From contig OMZA01000004.1 of assembly GCA_900315425.1 (NCBI GenBank), positions 81,755-145,754 on the forward strand: a stretch of DNA of 64,000 bases, read 5' to 3'. The translations under genes and the position numbers were made by a program. The DNA is from an uncultured Eubacteriales bacterium. Lineage in GTDB: Bacteria > Bacillota > Clostridia > Lachnospirales > Lachnospiraceae. The stretch's first letter is position 1; each line of letters begins with the position of its first letter. Shown one piece after another: positions 37,726 through 47,121 of the stretch. The notes beneath the pieces were generated by a model. The model saw only the letters and a list, made by a program, of their open reading frames with translations, searched no databases and had not been told where the DNA came from.

Positions 37726-40700
37726 ATGAAAAATGAGGTTAAAAATAGTATAAAAAATACAATAGGCAATCTCTTAACTAAAGGCAGATCGGAGTATACA
37801 GATTACATTTTATTCTTTAGACATTATAGTGAATTACAGCTTGATGAATCTGAGATTATCGATATTGTCTCAGCAATGAATATTGATTGTGATATGTTGT
37901 ACTATGAGTACAGTAAGGATAAAATTCAGGATGCTTTCTGCCCTTTTATGGAATTTATAAGAGAATTATACAATAAGTATTATAAGAAAATAATGACCGC
38001 CCAGGAATTTGTTGAAAAAGCTGGTGGTTATAAAGCTCTTACATATTTGTTTGTTCATTATTTGGAAAATGGATGGTTTGACAGATATGAGGACGTACTT
38101 CCTCCGGAAGTTGAATACGAAAAGATACGTATAGTTGAAAGTATAATTAATTTTATAAAATACATTTCCAGAGAACATAAACTGGTTATGGTTCTGGACA
38201 ATGTTCACTTGGTGCAATTGTCATCACTTAAGATAATTGAAAATATAATAGGAAACCGATCTATTAAAAATATTGCTTTTATAGGATCTTACGATGAATC
38301 ATACAATATCAGTAGCTATAGACAAGGCGAGTGGAGCAAACTGATGGATTTAATTAGAAATCTTGAGATAACTATTGAGTATGATGGAGTTTCTGAGAAT
38401 TATAATGTCGAGGAAACAGAAGATAGTGATGGGGGAACAACAGTAGCAGAGTATATAGAAACCATGAGGGATCTTTGCATGGTTCTTGCCTTCGAGCAGG
38501 GAAATTATTATATGACCAAGCTGTTAAGAACCTTGGACAATAGTAAGCTTGTGGCAACACAGGAAGAAGAAGCTCAAATTTATTTTATAAAGGCAATGAT
38601 AGAGGTCTTTACAAAGCATGATAAAGAAGCATTTGTGTCATGTAAGAAAATGTATGATTTGGAATGTACAAAGAATAATAACAAGATTCTTTATATGTAT
38701 TATGTGATAAATGCTATTATTAATACAACCACAGGACAGCATTATATAGCAAGAAAGATGATAAAAAACGGTCTGGATTTAATTGATGCTCATCCAGACG
38801 AGTTTGTGGAACATGACAGGACCCGCCTTGAGATGATGGAGATTGTGGAATATCTTTCTAAGAATCCGAATGTTTTATTCTGGGATCCTAATATGTCTAT
38901 TCCAAAGGAATTAATCCAAAAGGCTAAAGATAAAGGACAGCTAATGCATGTGGCATATGCATATTTATTTGGATTTAATCTGGCATCTGCAGATACACAG
39001 GAAAGAGAAGAAAATAGAAAGAATTTCGAGGAAGGTCTTGCAATAGCAGAGAAGCTGGATAATGTTAAATTACAGATAAGAGGCTGGCAGTCAAGTGGTG
39101 CTCAAGCATCAGCCTATGGAGATTTTAGAGATACACTGTATTTCTATAATAAGAGTCTGGATATTATGAAGGGCAACGATATGAAGTTAGAGGAAGCCGA
39201 GATTGATAATGGTATTGGCTATGACTGTATCGTTAATGAAAAATATGATTTAGCATATGACTATTTCCATAAAGCAATTGATTTGGGAATTAAGATAGAG
39301 GTGCCGGGGATTGTATTGGATGCAGTTTATAACATGACTGCATTGGATATTCAAACCGGAAATTATGACGAGGCAATTGGATGTGCAAATCTTACTTTGA
39401 AAATGATGAATATGCTTAAGTTAGAGAGACTTAATGTATGTAATAAATCAAAGGTTTTGGGATTAGCAATATTTGCCTACCTTAAAAAGAAACAGATTTA
39501 TAATGCCAAGATGTATTACGATAATATGGCAACGGTTATGCAACACTTACTTAGTTCGGATAATCCGGATTATTCTATGTGGGAAGACGATATGTATCTT
39601 TACTATGTAGTTAGTGCTATGATTGCCATGGAAGATGGACGATATGAAGTAGCTAGAAGATACTTTGACCATGCCGATGCATTATGGCAGGAGATTAACA
39701 GTAAGCAATTGTACATTCTTCCAAGGGTTATACAGGAAGAAGTGCGTTTATGCGAGCTTATGGGCGAAACCATAAAGAAAGAGGAAATAATTATAAGATC
39801 AGCTGAGTTCTGTAGACAGAACAAAATGCTTTTAAATGCTGCCAACATTGATAATCTGTTATTTAATAAGGAATTTAACAGGGAAAAATACAAGACTGTT
39901 CTTACAGAAGAATTGGTGGAAAGAATTAATGTCATGACAGCTAGAAGTGCCATGAAGAAAGAAGTTGAAAAGAAGAATAAGATGCTCAACTTCTTTGAAA
40001 CCTGGGTTGATTCAATTAATATTCCTGCGGGTTCAGAAAGCGAAATGATATCAAATGCAGTGGAAATGATTAAGAACACATTTGATATAGACAGGGTGCT
40101 TTACATTAGTGTGATAAATGGCATTCCTGTAATAAAATACTATGATAGCTCAATAGACATTCAGCAGTATCAGCTTCAGTACATAATGGATTTCTTTAAG
40201 AAAAATAAACGTAGAATATTGGTATCAAGGCTTAAGAAATCATATAAATTCCACGAAGAATTTATATCAGCATTTAACAGAAATGATTTATCATCGCTTT
40301 TAGCAATACCGTTCTACGAAAATGAAGAGGTATCTGATATATTTATAGCATTTAAGAATAAGAGAGCCAACTTCACAGAGAATCTTACAATGATTTATGA
40401 AGACGAGGCAGACATTTTAAGAACCTCATTTAGAGAACTTATTGAAGCTATTAACAGAGAACAGATAAAGAGACAGTTAGAAAAGAGTTCTGTTACAGAT
40501 ACTCTAACAGGAATTGATAATAGACATGGATTAGTAGTTAAGGTAAATAAAGAGATTGAACGAATCAAGCGTTTGGAGAAGGCTGAGGAGTTATTTACCA
40601 TACTATATATGGATTTGGATAATTTCAAATTCTGTAACGATAATTTTGGACATGATGCAGGAGATGCCGTATTAGTGTCATTTTCAGCCATGCTTAAGAG

Positions 40701-41031
40701 TATTGTTGGAGAAGACGGAATCGTTGTCAGATATGGTGGTGACGAATTCATAATAATTATTCCGAATAAAAATGTTAATTATGGAGAAAGTATTGCCAAT
40801 AAAATATTTAGAAATATCGGATATAACAGAGGTTTTGTAAAAGCCATAGAATCAACCATTACCGGAAAGATATCAATAAGTGATGAAAATAGAATTACAT
40901 GTTCTATAGGTATTGCATCCGGGGTGGTTAAGGAGTATGATGATATTTCGGTAATTCTTAAAAAAGCAGACAAGGCGTTATACGCTGTTAAAAATGGTTC
41001 AAAGCATGACTATAAGATATGGGAAGAATAG
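37726..41031 (+). CDS. Large diguanylate cyclase: degenerate ATPase-like region, TPR, GAF, GGDEF
   Basis: The protein has about 1,101 residues. Residues 130-200 look like the core of a STAND/AAA-type ATPase, with a Walker-B-like LVMVLDNVHL (153-162) and a following strand IAFIGSYDE, but no Walker A motif is found before it. A long helical region with TPR-like repeats runs from about 240 to 760. A GAF-like domain follows (about 780-920), then a GGDEF domain with intact GGDEF at 1004-1008. The RxxD inhibitory site is absent (the four residues read GEDG). It should make cyclic di-GMP in the cytoplasm. The start is uncertain: ATG 37726 is preferred, with ATG 37714 or GTG 37696 possible. It precedes glnS by 14 bases. 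Confidence 0.83.
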   Translation: MKNEVKNSIKNTIGNLLTKGRSEYTDYILFFRHYSELQLDESEIIDIVSAMNIDCDMLYYEYSKDKIQDAFCPFMEFIRELYNKYYKKIMTAQEFVEKAGGYKALTYLFVHYLENGWFDRYEDVLPPEVEYEKIRIVESIINFIKYISREHKLVMVLDNVHLVQLSSLKIIENIIGNRSIKNIAFIGSYDESYNISSYRQGEWSKLMDLIRNLEITIEYDGVSENYNVEETEDSDGGTTVAEYIETMRDLCMVLAFEQGNYYMTKLLRTLDNSKLVATQEEEAQIYFIKAMIEVFTKHDKEAFVSCKKMYDLECTKNNNKILYMYYVINAIINTTTGQHYIARKMIKNGLDLIDAHPDEFVEHDRTRLEMMEIVEYLSKNPNVLFWDPNMSIPKELIQKAKDKGQLMHVAYAYLFGFNLASADTQEREENRKNFEEGLAIAEKLDNVKLQIRGWQSSGAQASAYGDFRDTLYFYNKSLDIMKGNDMKLEEAEIDNGIGYDCIVNEKYDLAYDYFHKAIDLGIKIEVPGIVLDAVYNMTALDIQTGNYDEAIGCANLTLKMMNMLKLERLNVCNKSKVLGLAIFAYLKKKQIYNAKMYYDNMATVMQHLLSSDNPDYSMWEDDMYLYYVVSAMIAMEDGRYEVARRYFDHADALWQEINSKQLYILPRVIQEEVRLCELMGETIKKEEIIIRSAEFCRQNKMLLNAANIDNLLFNKEFNREKYKTVLTEELVERINVMTARSAMKKEVEKKNKMLNFFETWVDSINIPAGSESEMISNAVEMIKNTFDIDRVLYISVINGIPVIKYYDSSIDIQQYQLQYIMDFFKKNKRRILVSRLKKSYKFHEEFISAFNRNDLSSLLAIPFYENEEVSDIFIAFKNKRANFTENLTMIYEDEADILRTSFRELIEAINREQIKRQLEKSSVTDTLTGIDNRHGLVVKVNKEIERIKRLEKAEELFTILYMDLDNFKFCNDNFGHDAGDAVLVSFSAMLKSIVGEDGIVVRYGGDEFIIIIPNKNVNYGESIANKIFRNIGYNRGFVKAIESTITGKISISDENRITCSIGIASGVVKEYDDISVILKKADKALYAVKNGSKHDYKIWEE

Positions 41032-41045
41032 GAGATTAGTTAACA

Positions 41046-42704
41046 ATGGAAGACTCAAAGAACTTTATAGAACTTATTATTGATGAAGATCTAGAAAATG
41101 GAAGGTTCGATCACGTACAAACCCGATTCCCACCAGAGCCAAATGGATATTTACATATTGGACATGCAAAATCTATTCTTTTAAATTATGGACTTGCTGA
41201 AAAATATAATGGAAAATTCAATATGCGTTTTGACGATACCAATCCTACAAAGGAAAAGGATGAGTACGTTGAGGCAATTAAAAGAGATATATCTTGGTTA
41301 GGAGCTGACTGGGAAGACAGATTATTTTTTGCATCAGATTATTTTGATGAAATGTATGAAGTAGCAGTTAAGCTTATAAAGAAGGGCAAAGCATATGTGT
41401 GCGATTTAACTCCGGAAGAAATAAGAGAATACAGAGGAACCCTTACAGAGCCAGGTAAAAACAGTCCATATAGGGACAGAAGTGTAGAAGAAAACTTAGA
41501 GCTATTTGAAAACATGAAAAATGGCATGTACGAAGACGGTACAAAAGTTCTCAGAGCTAAGATAGATATGGCATCTCCTAATATAAATATGAGAGATCCA
41601 ATTATTTACAGAGTAGCGCACATGACACATCACAGAACAGGGGATAAATGGTGCATTTATCCTATGTATGACTTCGCTCATCCAATAGAGGATGCCCTTG
41701 AACATATTACACATTCTATATGTACTCTTGAGTTTGAGGATCACAGACCTTTATATGACTGGGTTGTAAATGAAGCAGAGTTTGAAGAAAAGCCAAGACA
41801 GATTGAGTTTGCAAAACTTTACCTTACAAATGTTGTAACAGGTAAGAGATATATTAAGAAACTTGTAGATGATGGAATAGTAGATGGATGGGATGATCCA
41901 AGACTTGTAACAATATCAGCATTAAGAAGAAGAGGATTTACACCAGAGTCTCTTAAAATGTTTGTAGAATTGTGTGGTATATCAAAGAGTAACAGCTCTG
42001 TGGACTATGCAATGTTAGAATATTGTATAAGAGAAGACCTTAAGGGCAAAGCGCCAAGAGTAATGGCAGTTATTGATCCTATAAAGCTTATAATTGACAA
42101 TTATCCGGAGGATAAGGTTGAGTATTTTGACGTGGTGAATAACCCTGAAAATGAAGAGATGGGTACAAGACAAGTAGCATTTAGCAGAGAGCTTTACATA
42201 GATAGAGACGATTTCATGGAAGAGCCACCTAAGAAATATTTTAGATTATTCCCAGGTAATGAAGTAAGACTCATGAATGCGTATTTTGTAAAATGCGTGG
42301 ACTATAAGAAAGATGAAAATGGAAATGTAACAGAAATCCATTGTACATATGACCCTGAGACAAGAAGTGGTTCAGGCTTTACAGGAAGAAAGGTAAAGGG
42401 AACTATTCATTGGGTAAGTGCAGCACATTCAGTAAATGCTGAAGTAAGATTGTATGAAAACATAGTTGATGAGGAAAAGGGAAAACTTAATGAGGACGGC
42501 ACATTGAACCTCAACCCTAATTCTAAGACAGTAATGACTAATGCAAGAATAGAGTCAAGCATAAGAAATGCAAAAGCAGAAGATAAATATCAGTTTGTAA
42601 GAAAAGGATTTTTCTGTGTAGATTCAAAGGATACTACAGAGGACAAGTTAGTATTTAATGAGACGGTATCATTAAAGAGTTCTTTCAAACTTCCTAAAAA
42701 CTAA
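41046..42704 (+). CDS. glnS: Glutaminyl-tRNA synthetase
   Basis: This class I synthetase charges tRNA-Gln directly. The 552-residue protein begins with the HIGH region in [17 protein letters not shown], has [10 protein letters not shown] and [16 protein letters not shown], and ends in the two beta-barrel anticodon-binding domains. GlnRS-specific DGWDDPRL and RRRGFTPES confirm that it is not GltX. The KMSKS-type loop is unusual: the segment aligning with VMSKR of the E. coli enzyme reads VVTGKR. Presence of GlnRS means Gln-tRNA need not be made by transamidation. A bidirectional terminator follows. Confidence 0.95.
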   Translation: MEDSKNFIELIIDEDLENGRFDHVQTRFPPEPNGYLHIGHAKSILLNYGLAEKYNGKFNMRFDDTNPTKEKDEYVEAIKRDISWLGADWEDRLFFASDYFDEMYEVAVKLIKKGKAYVCDLTPEEIREYRGTLTEPGKNSPYRDRSVEENLELFENMKNGMYEDGTKVLRAKIDMASPNINMRDPIIYRVAHMTHHRTGDKWCIYPMYDFAHPIEDALEHITHSICTLEFEDHRPLYDWVVNEAEFEEKPRQIEFAKLYLTNVVTGKRYIKKLVDDGIVDGWDDPRLVTISALRRRGFTPESLKMFVELCGISKSNSSVDYAMLEYCIREDLKGKAPRVMAVIDPIKLIIDNYPEDKVEYFDVVNNPENEEMGTRQVAFSRELYIDRDDFMEEPPKKYFRLFPGNEVRLMNAYFVKCVDYKKDENGNVTEIHCTYDPETRSGSGFTGRKVKGTIHWVSAAHSVNAEVRLYENIVDEEKGKLNEDGTLNLNPNSKTVMTNARIESSIRNAKAEDKYQFVRKGFFCVDSKDTTEDKLVFNETVSLKSSFKLPKN

Positions 42705-42745
42705 AAAATAACAGGCTACCGCAACTGCGATAGCCTGTATTTAAT
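42703..42745. terminator. Bidirectional intrinsic terminator between glnS and a minus-strand gene
   Basis: ACAGGCTA (42711-42718) pairs with TAGCCTGT (42731-42738), with an inner CGC/GCG extension. T-rich runs lie on both sides (ATTTAATTT to the right, and the complement of AAAAAATA to the left), so it can end both convergent transcripts. Confidence 0.85.
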
Positions 42746-42767
42746 TTAAGTCCAATTAAATGAGTGA

Positions 42768-43103
42768 TTATTTATCATCTTCCTGTTTGTCATCATCCTC
42801 ATCATCAGTGTCATCTTCGTCGTTGTCAAAATCTTCATCTTTAAAATCTGAAGTATCAATGTTTACATTAACTTTAACACCGTTGTCCTTTACGACTTCA
42901 ACAGGTTCATCCTTAGCTTTATTAAGTGAAACGTAACCATCCTCATTAGACTCGTCAGAATCGTCATCATCAAAATCAAGGAAATCATCATCAAAATCTT
43001 CAGAAGAAGCTTTATACTTATTATAAAGAGCCATTCCTCCTGCTGCCGCTGCACCTACAATAGTTGTGAAAATAATTGCTTTCTTAAAAAAACCTTTTGC
43101 CAT
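42768..43103 (-). CDS. Small, highly acidic single-pass membrane protein of unknown function
   Basis: This 111-residue protein starts MAKGFFKKA, has one hydrophobic segment at about residues 8-26, and then a strongly acidic region dominated by Asp and Glu. The last 15 residues are almost all Asp, Glu, Gln or Lys. The N-terminus may be a membrane anchor or a signal sequence. I recognise no family. It has a proper AAGGAGA ribosome site, is convergent with glnS and shares its terminator. Acidic stretches like this can bind calcium or basic proteins, but nothing in the sequence decides this. Confidence 0.75.
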   Translation of the reverse strand: MAKGFFKKAIIFTTIVGAAAAGGMALYNKYKASSEDFDDDFLDFDDDDSDESNEDGYVSLNKAKDEPVEVVKDNGVKVNVNIDTSDFKDEDFDNDEDDTDDEDDDKQEDDK

Positions 43104-43155
43104 ATAAAACGATTCTCCTTTCTACAAATCTGATACTAGTATTGTAATACGTAAG

Positions 43156-43183
43156 ATAAAAAAAATAAAGGACAAAATGTCAA
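43156..43183 (-). promoter_or_regulatory. Possible promoter for the acidic membrane protein
   Basis: On the minus strand a consensus TTGACA (43183-43178) is followed 16 bases later by TTTTAT (43161-43156). The -10 box is weak. Confidence 0.33.
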
Positions 43184-43235
43184 CATACTGTGATAAAATA
43201 TTTAAATATTAATGATAAAAACATAAGGAGCTGTT

Positions 43236-44018
43236 ATGAAAAAAATAGTTTTTTTTGACATAGATGGAACTATATATCAGTACGGAAACGGAGTTCCAAA
43301 AGACACAAGATGGGCTATTAGAAAACTAAGAGAAAATGGAAATATTGCGATGATTTGTACCGGAAGAACCAAATCCATGATATTTCCTGAGATATTAGAT
43401 ATTGGATTTGATGGGATCGTTGCAGGAGCAGGAACTTATATAGAATATCAGGGCAGAGAAATATTTAGAGATGAAATGGAAGAAGCAATAGCCAGAGATA
43501 TAATAAGTACCATGAGAACACTAGACATAATGGCTATACCTGAGGGAATAGATTACATCTACTTTGATAAAGAATATATGCCAAAGGAGTATTTTCCTAT
43601 ATTTGAAATCTATTTAAAAGAAGTGGGAAAAAATGTTATAGAAGTAGATAAAGCCAGTAAAATAGAGGTTTCTAAAGTAAGTGGTATCGTTAAAAATAAA
43701 GAAGAAGTTAAAAAAATGGAAGAAAAATATCCGGATTACAAGGTTGTAGACCACAAAGATGGGTTTATAGAAATAATTCCAAGAGGTTTTTCCAAAGCAG
43801 AAGGGATTAAGAAGGTTATTGATAACATAGGATTAGACAGAAAAGATACCTATGCTTTTGGAGATGGAATGAATGATTATGAAATGCTTAAGTATGTAAA
43901 CTACGGTGTGGTAATGGGTAATGCCATGGATAGTTTTAAATCTCAGATAGAATACGTAACTGAGGATTATGATAAAGGCGGCATTAAAAATGCCCTTGAA
44001 AGGTTCGGGCTAATATAG
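43236..44018 (+). CDS. HAD superfamily phosphatase, Cof type
   Basis: This 260-residue protein has the HAD motif I FFDIDGTI (two Asp), motif II ICTGRT and the motif IV region AFGDGMNDYEML, with a Cof-type C2 cap in between. Such enzymes hydrolyse small phosphorylated metabolites such as sugar phosphates or flavin mononucleotide. The substrate cannot be deduced. Its last base is the first base of the following glycosylase's GTG start (TAGTG), so the two are co-transcribed. The ribosome site is AAGGAG. Confidence 0.9.
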   Translation: MKKIVFFDIDGTIYQYGNGVPKDTRWAIRKLRENGNIAMICTGRTKSMIFPEILDIGFDGIVAGAGTYIEYQGREIFRDEMEEAIARDIISTMRTLDIMAIPEGIDYIYFDKEYMPKEYFPIFEIYLKEVGKNVIEVDKASKIEVSKVSGIVKNKEEVKKMEEKYPDYKVVDHKDGFIEIIPRGFSKAEGIKKVIDNIGLDRKDTYAFGDGMNDYEMLKYVNYGVVMGNAMDSFKSQIEYVTEDYDKGGIKNALERFGLI

Positions 44019-44899
44019 TGAAGATTACAAAACAAGATAAAGATCTGATATTAACAGACATTAAAGATTTTAGTTTGCAGCAAACATTAGAATGTGGTCA
44101 GTGTTTTCATTTTAAAAATTTTGGTGAGGGTGAATTCGCAGTTGTTTACAAAAAAAATCTTCTTCATGCAAAGGAAGAAAATGACAAAATAATCTTATAC
44201 AACCTGTCTTTGAAGGATTTTGAAAATATATGGAAGCACTATTTTGATTTGGAAAGAGACTATGGAAGTATAAAAAAAGCAGTAATAAAAAGCGATAAGC
44301 GATTAAGCCAGGCAGTAAATGACAACTATGGTGTACATATATTAAATGCTGAATTTTCAGAGACACTTATGTCCTTTATTATTTCTCAAAACAAACAAAT
44401 TCCTCATATTAAAAAGATTGTGGCGGATATTTCTAGGGAATATGGAACATTTCTTGGAAAAATAAATGAAGAAGAATTCTATTCTTTTCCAGATGTTTCA
44501 CAGATGAAAGACATTAGTGAAGATGATTATTCCAGGTTAAAAACAGGATTCAGGGCAAAATACTTAAGAGATGCAGCGCAAAAAATGGCCAATGATACAG
44601 ATATGTCCTATGAAGTTCTAAATAAAATGGGTTATGAAAAGGCAAAAGACAAGCTTACAACTATAAAGGGAGTAGGAGATAAGGTGGCAAACTGTGTTTT
44701 ATTGTATTCCTTAGGATATCGCAATGCATTTCCTGTGGATGTGTGGATAAAGAGAATAATGGAACATCTTTATTTTGAAAATGATACGAAGAATGAAGTA
44801 ATATATGAGTTTGCAAAGGAGAAATTTGGTGAATATGGGGGATATGCCCAACAATATCTATTTTACTATGCCAGAAGTAACGGAATAGGAAAGAAATAA
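44018..44899 (+). CDS. 8-oxoguanine DNA glycosylase (OGG1 type)
   Basis: This 293-residue protein has the eukaryote-like OGG1 layout: an N-terminal beta domain beginning with QTLECGQCFHF, then a helix-hairpin-helix GPD domain with LTTIKGVGDKVANC and the catalytic Asp in FPVDVWIKR. It removes oxidised guanine from DNA and nicks the strand. The catalytic lysine is expected in or close to the LTTIKGVGDKVA segment. The start is GTG at 44018, overlapping the HAD stop by one base, with an AAGG sequence upstream. Small clostridial OGG proteins of this type are known. The neighbour gene gives no functional link. Confidence 0.88.
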   Translation: MKITKQDKDLILTDIKDFSLQQTLECGQCFHFKNFGEGEFAVVYKKNLLHAKEENDKIILYNLSLKDFENIWKHYFDLERDYGSIKKAVIKSDKRLSQAVNDNYGVHILNAEFSETLMSFIISQNKQIPHIKKIVADISREYGTFLGKINEEEFYSFPDVSQMKDISEDDYSRLKTGFRAKYLRDAAQKMANDTDMSYEVLNKMGYEKAKDKLTTIKGVGDKVANCVLLYSLGYRNAFPVDVWIKRIMEHLYFENDTKNEVIYEFAKEKFGEYGGYAQQYLFYYARSNGIGKK

Positions 44900-44953
44900 A
44901 TATGTGAAAAATTTTTCAAATGTTAAAAAATGAGAAAAATGGAGAAAATCAAA

Positions 44954-45002
44954 GAAAAAATCAGAAAAAGTTTAGTTTCTTTCTGATTTTTTCTTTTTTT
45001 TA
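44954..45002 (+). terminator. AT-rich intrinsic terminator before groES
   Basis: GAAAAAATCAGAAA pairs with TTTCTGATTTTTTC around a twelve-base loop and is followed by a run of T. It separates the glycosylase transcript from the heat-shock operon. Confidence 0.75.
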
Positions 45003-45005
45003 CTC

Positions 45006-45034
45006 TTGCACAAACTACATAAAGGCACTATTAT
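45006..45034 (+). promoter_or_regulatory. groESL promoter
   Basis: TTGCAC (45006-45011) and TATTAT (45029-45034) have a 17-base spacer. The predicted start, about 45041, lies immediately before the CIRCE operator. Confidence 0.78.
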
Positions 45035-45045
45035 ATAAACATGGT

Positions 45046-45072
45046 TTAGCACTCGAATCGAAGGAGTGCTAA
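45046..45072 (+). promoter_or_regulatory. CIRCE operator (HrcA binding site)
   Basis: The perfect inverted repeat TTAGCACTC-N9-GAGTGCTAA matches the CIRCE consensus exactly. HrcA binding here is expected to repress groES-groEL until heat or misfolded protein titrates GroE. No hrcA gene is in the window. Confidence 0.97.
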
Positions 45073-45110
45073 TAAACAAACTTTTAGATATAGAATGGAG
45101 GAATTACAAA

Positions 45111-45398
45111 ATGAAATTAGTACCATTAAATGACAGAGTTGTATTAAAGCAGTTAGTAGCTGAAGCTAAGACAGCTTCTGGTATAGTTTTACCAGGACAG
45201 GAAAAAGAGAAGCCACAGCAGGCTGAGGTTGTAGCAGTTGGACCAGGCGGAGTAGTTGATGGCAAAGAAGTTAAAATGGAAGTTAAAGAGGGCGATAAAG
45301 TTATCTATTCTCAGTATGCAGGTTCTAGAGTAAAGTTTGATGAAGATGAATATATTGTAGTTAGACAGGCAGACATTCTTGCAATTATTGAAGATTAA
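45111..45398 (+). CDS. groES: Co-chaperonin GroES
   Basis: GroES is the ten-kilodalton lid that closes the GroEL folding chamber. The protein has 95 residues with KLVPLNDRVVLK at the start, a mobile loop containing EAKTASGIVLPG and a C-terminal EYIVVRQADILAI. The ATG at 45111 follows a GGAGG site; an in-frame GTG upstream lies inside the CIRCE element and is not a start. The operon starts under HrcA control and continues into groEL after 25 bases. Confidence 0.98.
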   Translation: MKLVPLNDRVVLKQLVAEAKTASGIVLPGQEKEKPQQAEVVAVGPGGVVDGKEVKMEVKEGDKVIYSQYAGSRVKFDEDEYIVVRQADILAIIED

Positions 45399-45420
45399 TA
45401 AATATAACAGGAGGATTTAA

Positions 45421-47046
<1,626 letters not shown>

Positions 47047-47078
47047 TAGATTGAATCTATAGACATAATAAAATAAAA

Positions 47079-47117
47079 AACAATGGCTGTCGCATATGCG
47101 GCAGCCATTGCTTTTTT
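47079..47117. terminator. Bidirectional terminator between groEL and the CotH-like gene
   Basis: CAATGGCTG and CAGCCATTG pair outside an inner CGCATATGCG palindrome. The right side has CTTTTTTA and the left side AATAAAAAA, so both convergent transcripts can end here. Confidence 0.88.
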
Positions 47118-47121
47118 ATAG

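Noticed and set aside
43120-43200. Short palindromes (ATACTAGTAT and GACAAAATGTC) upstream of the HAD gene considered as operators.
   Set aside because: Both are short, AT-rich and not paired with a recognisable regulator, so chance cannot be excluded.
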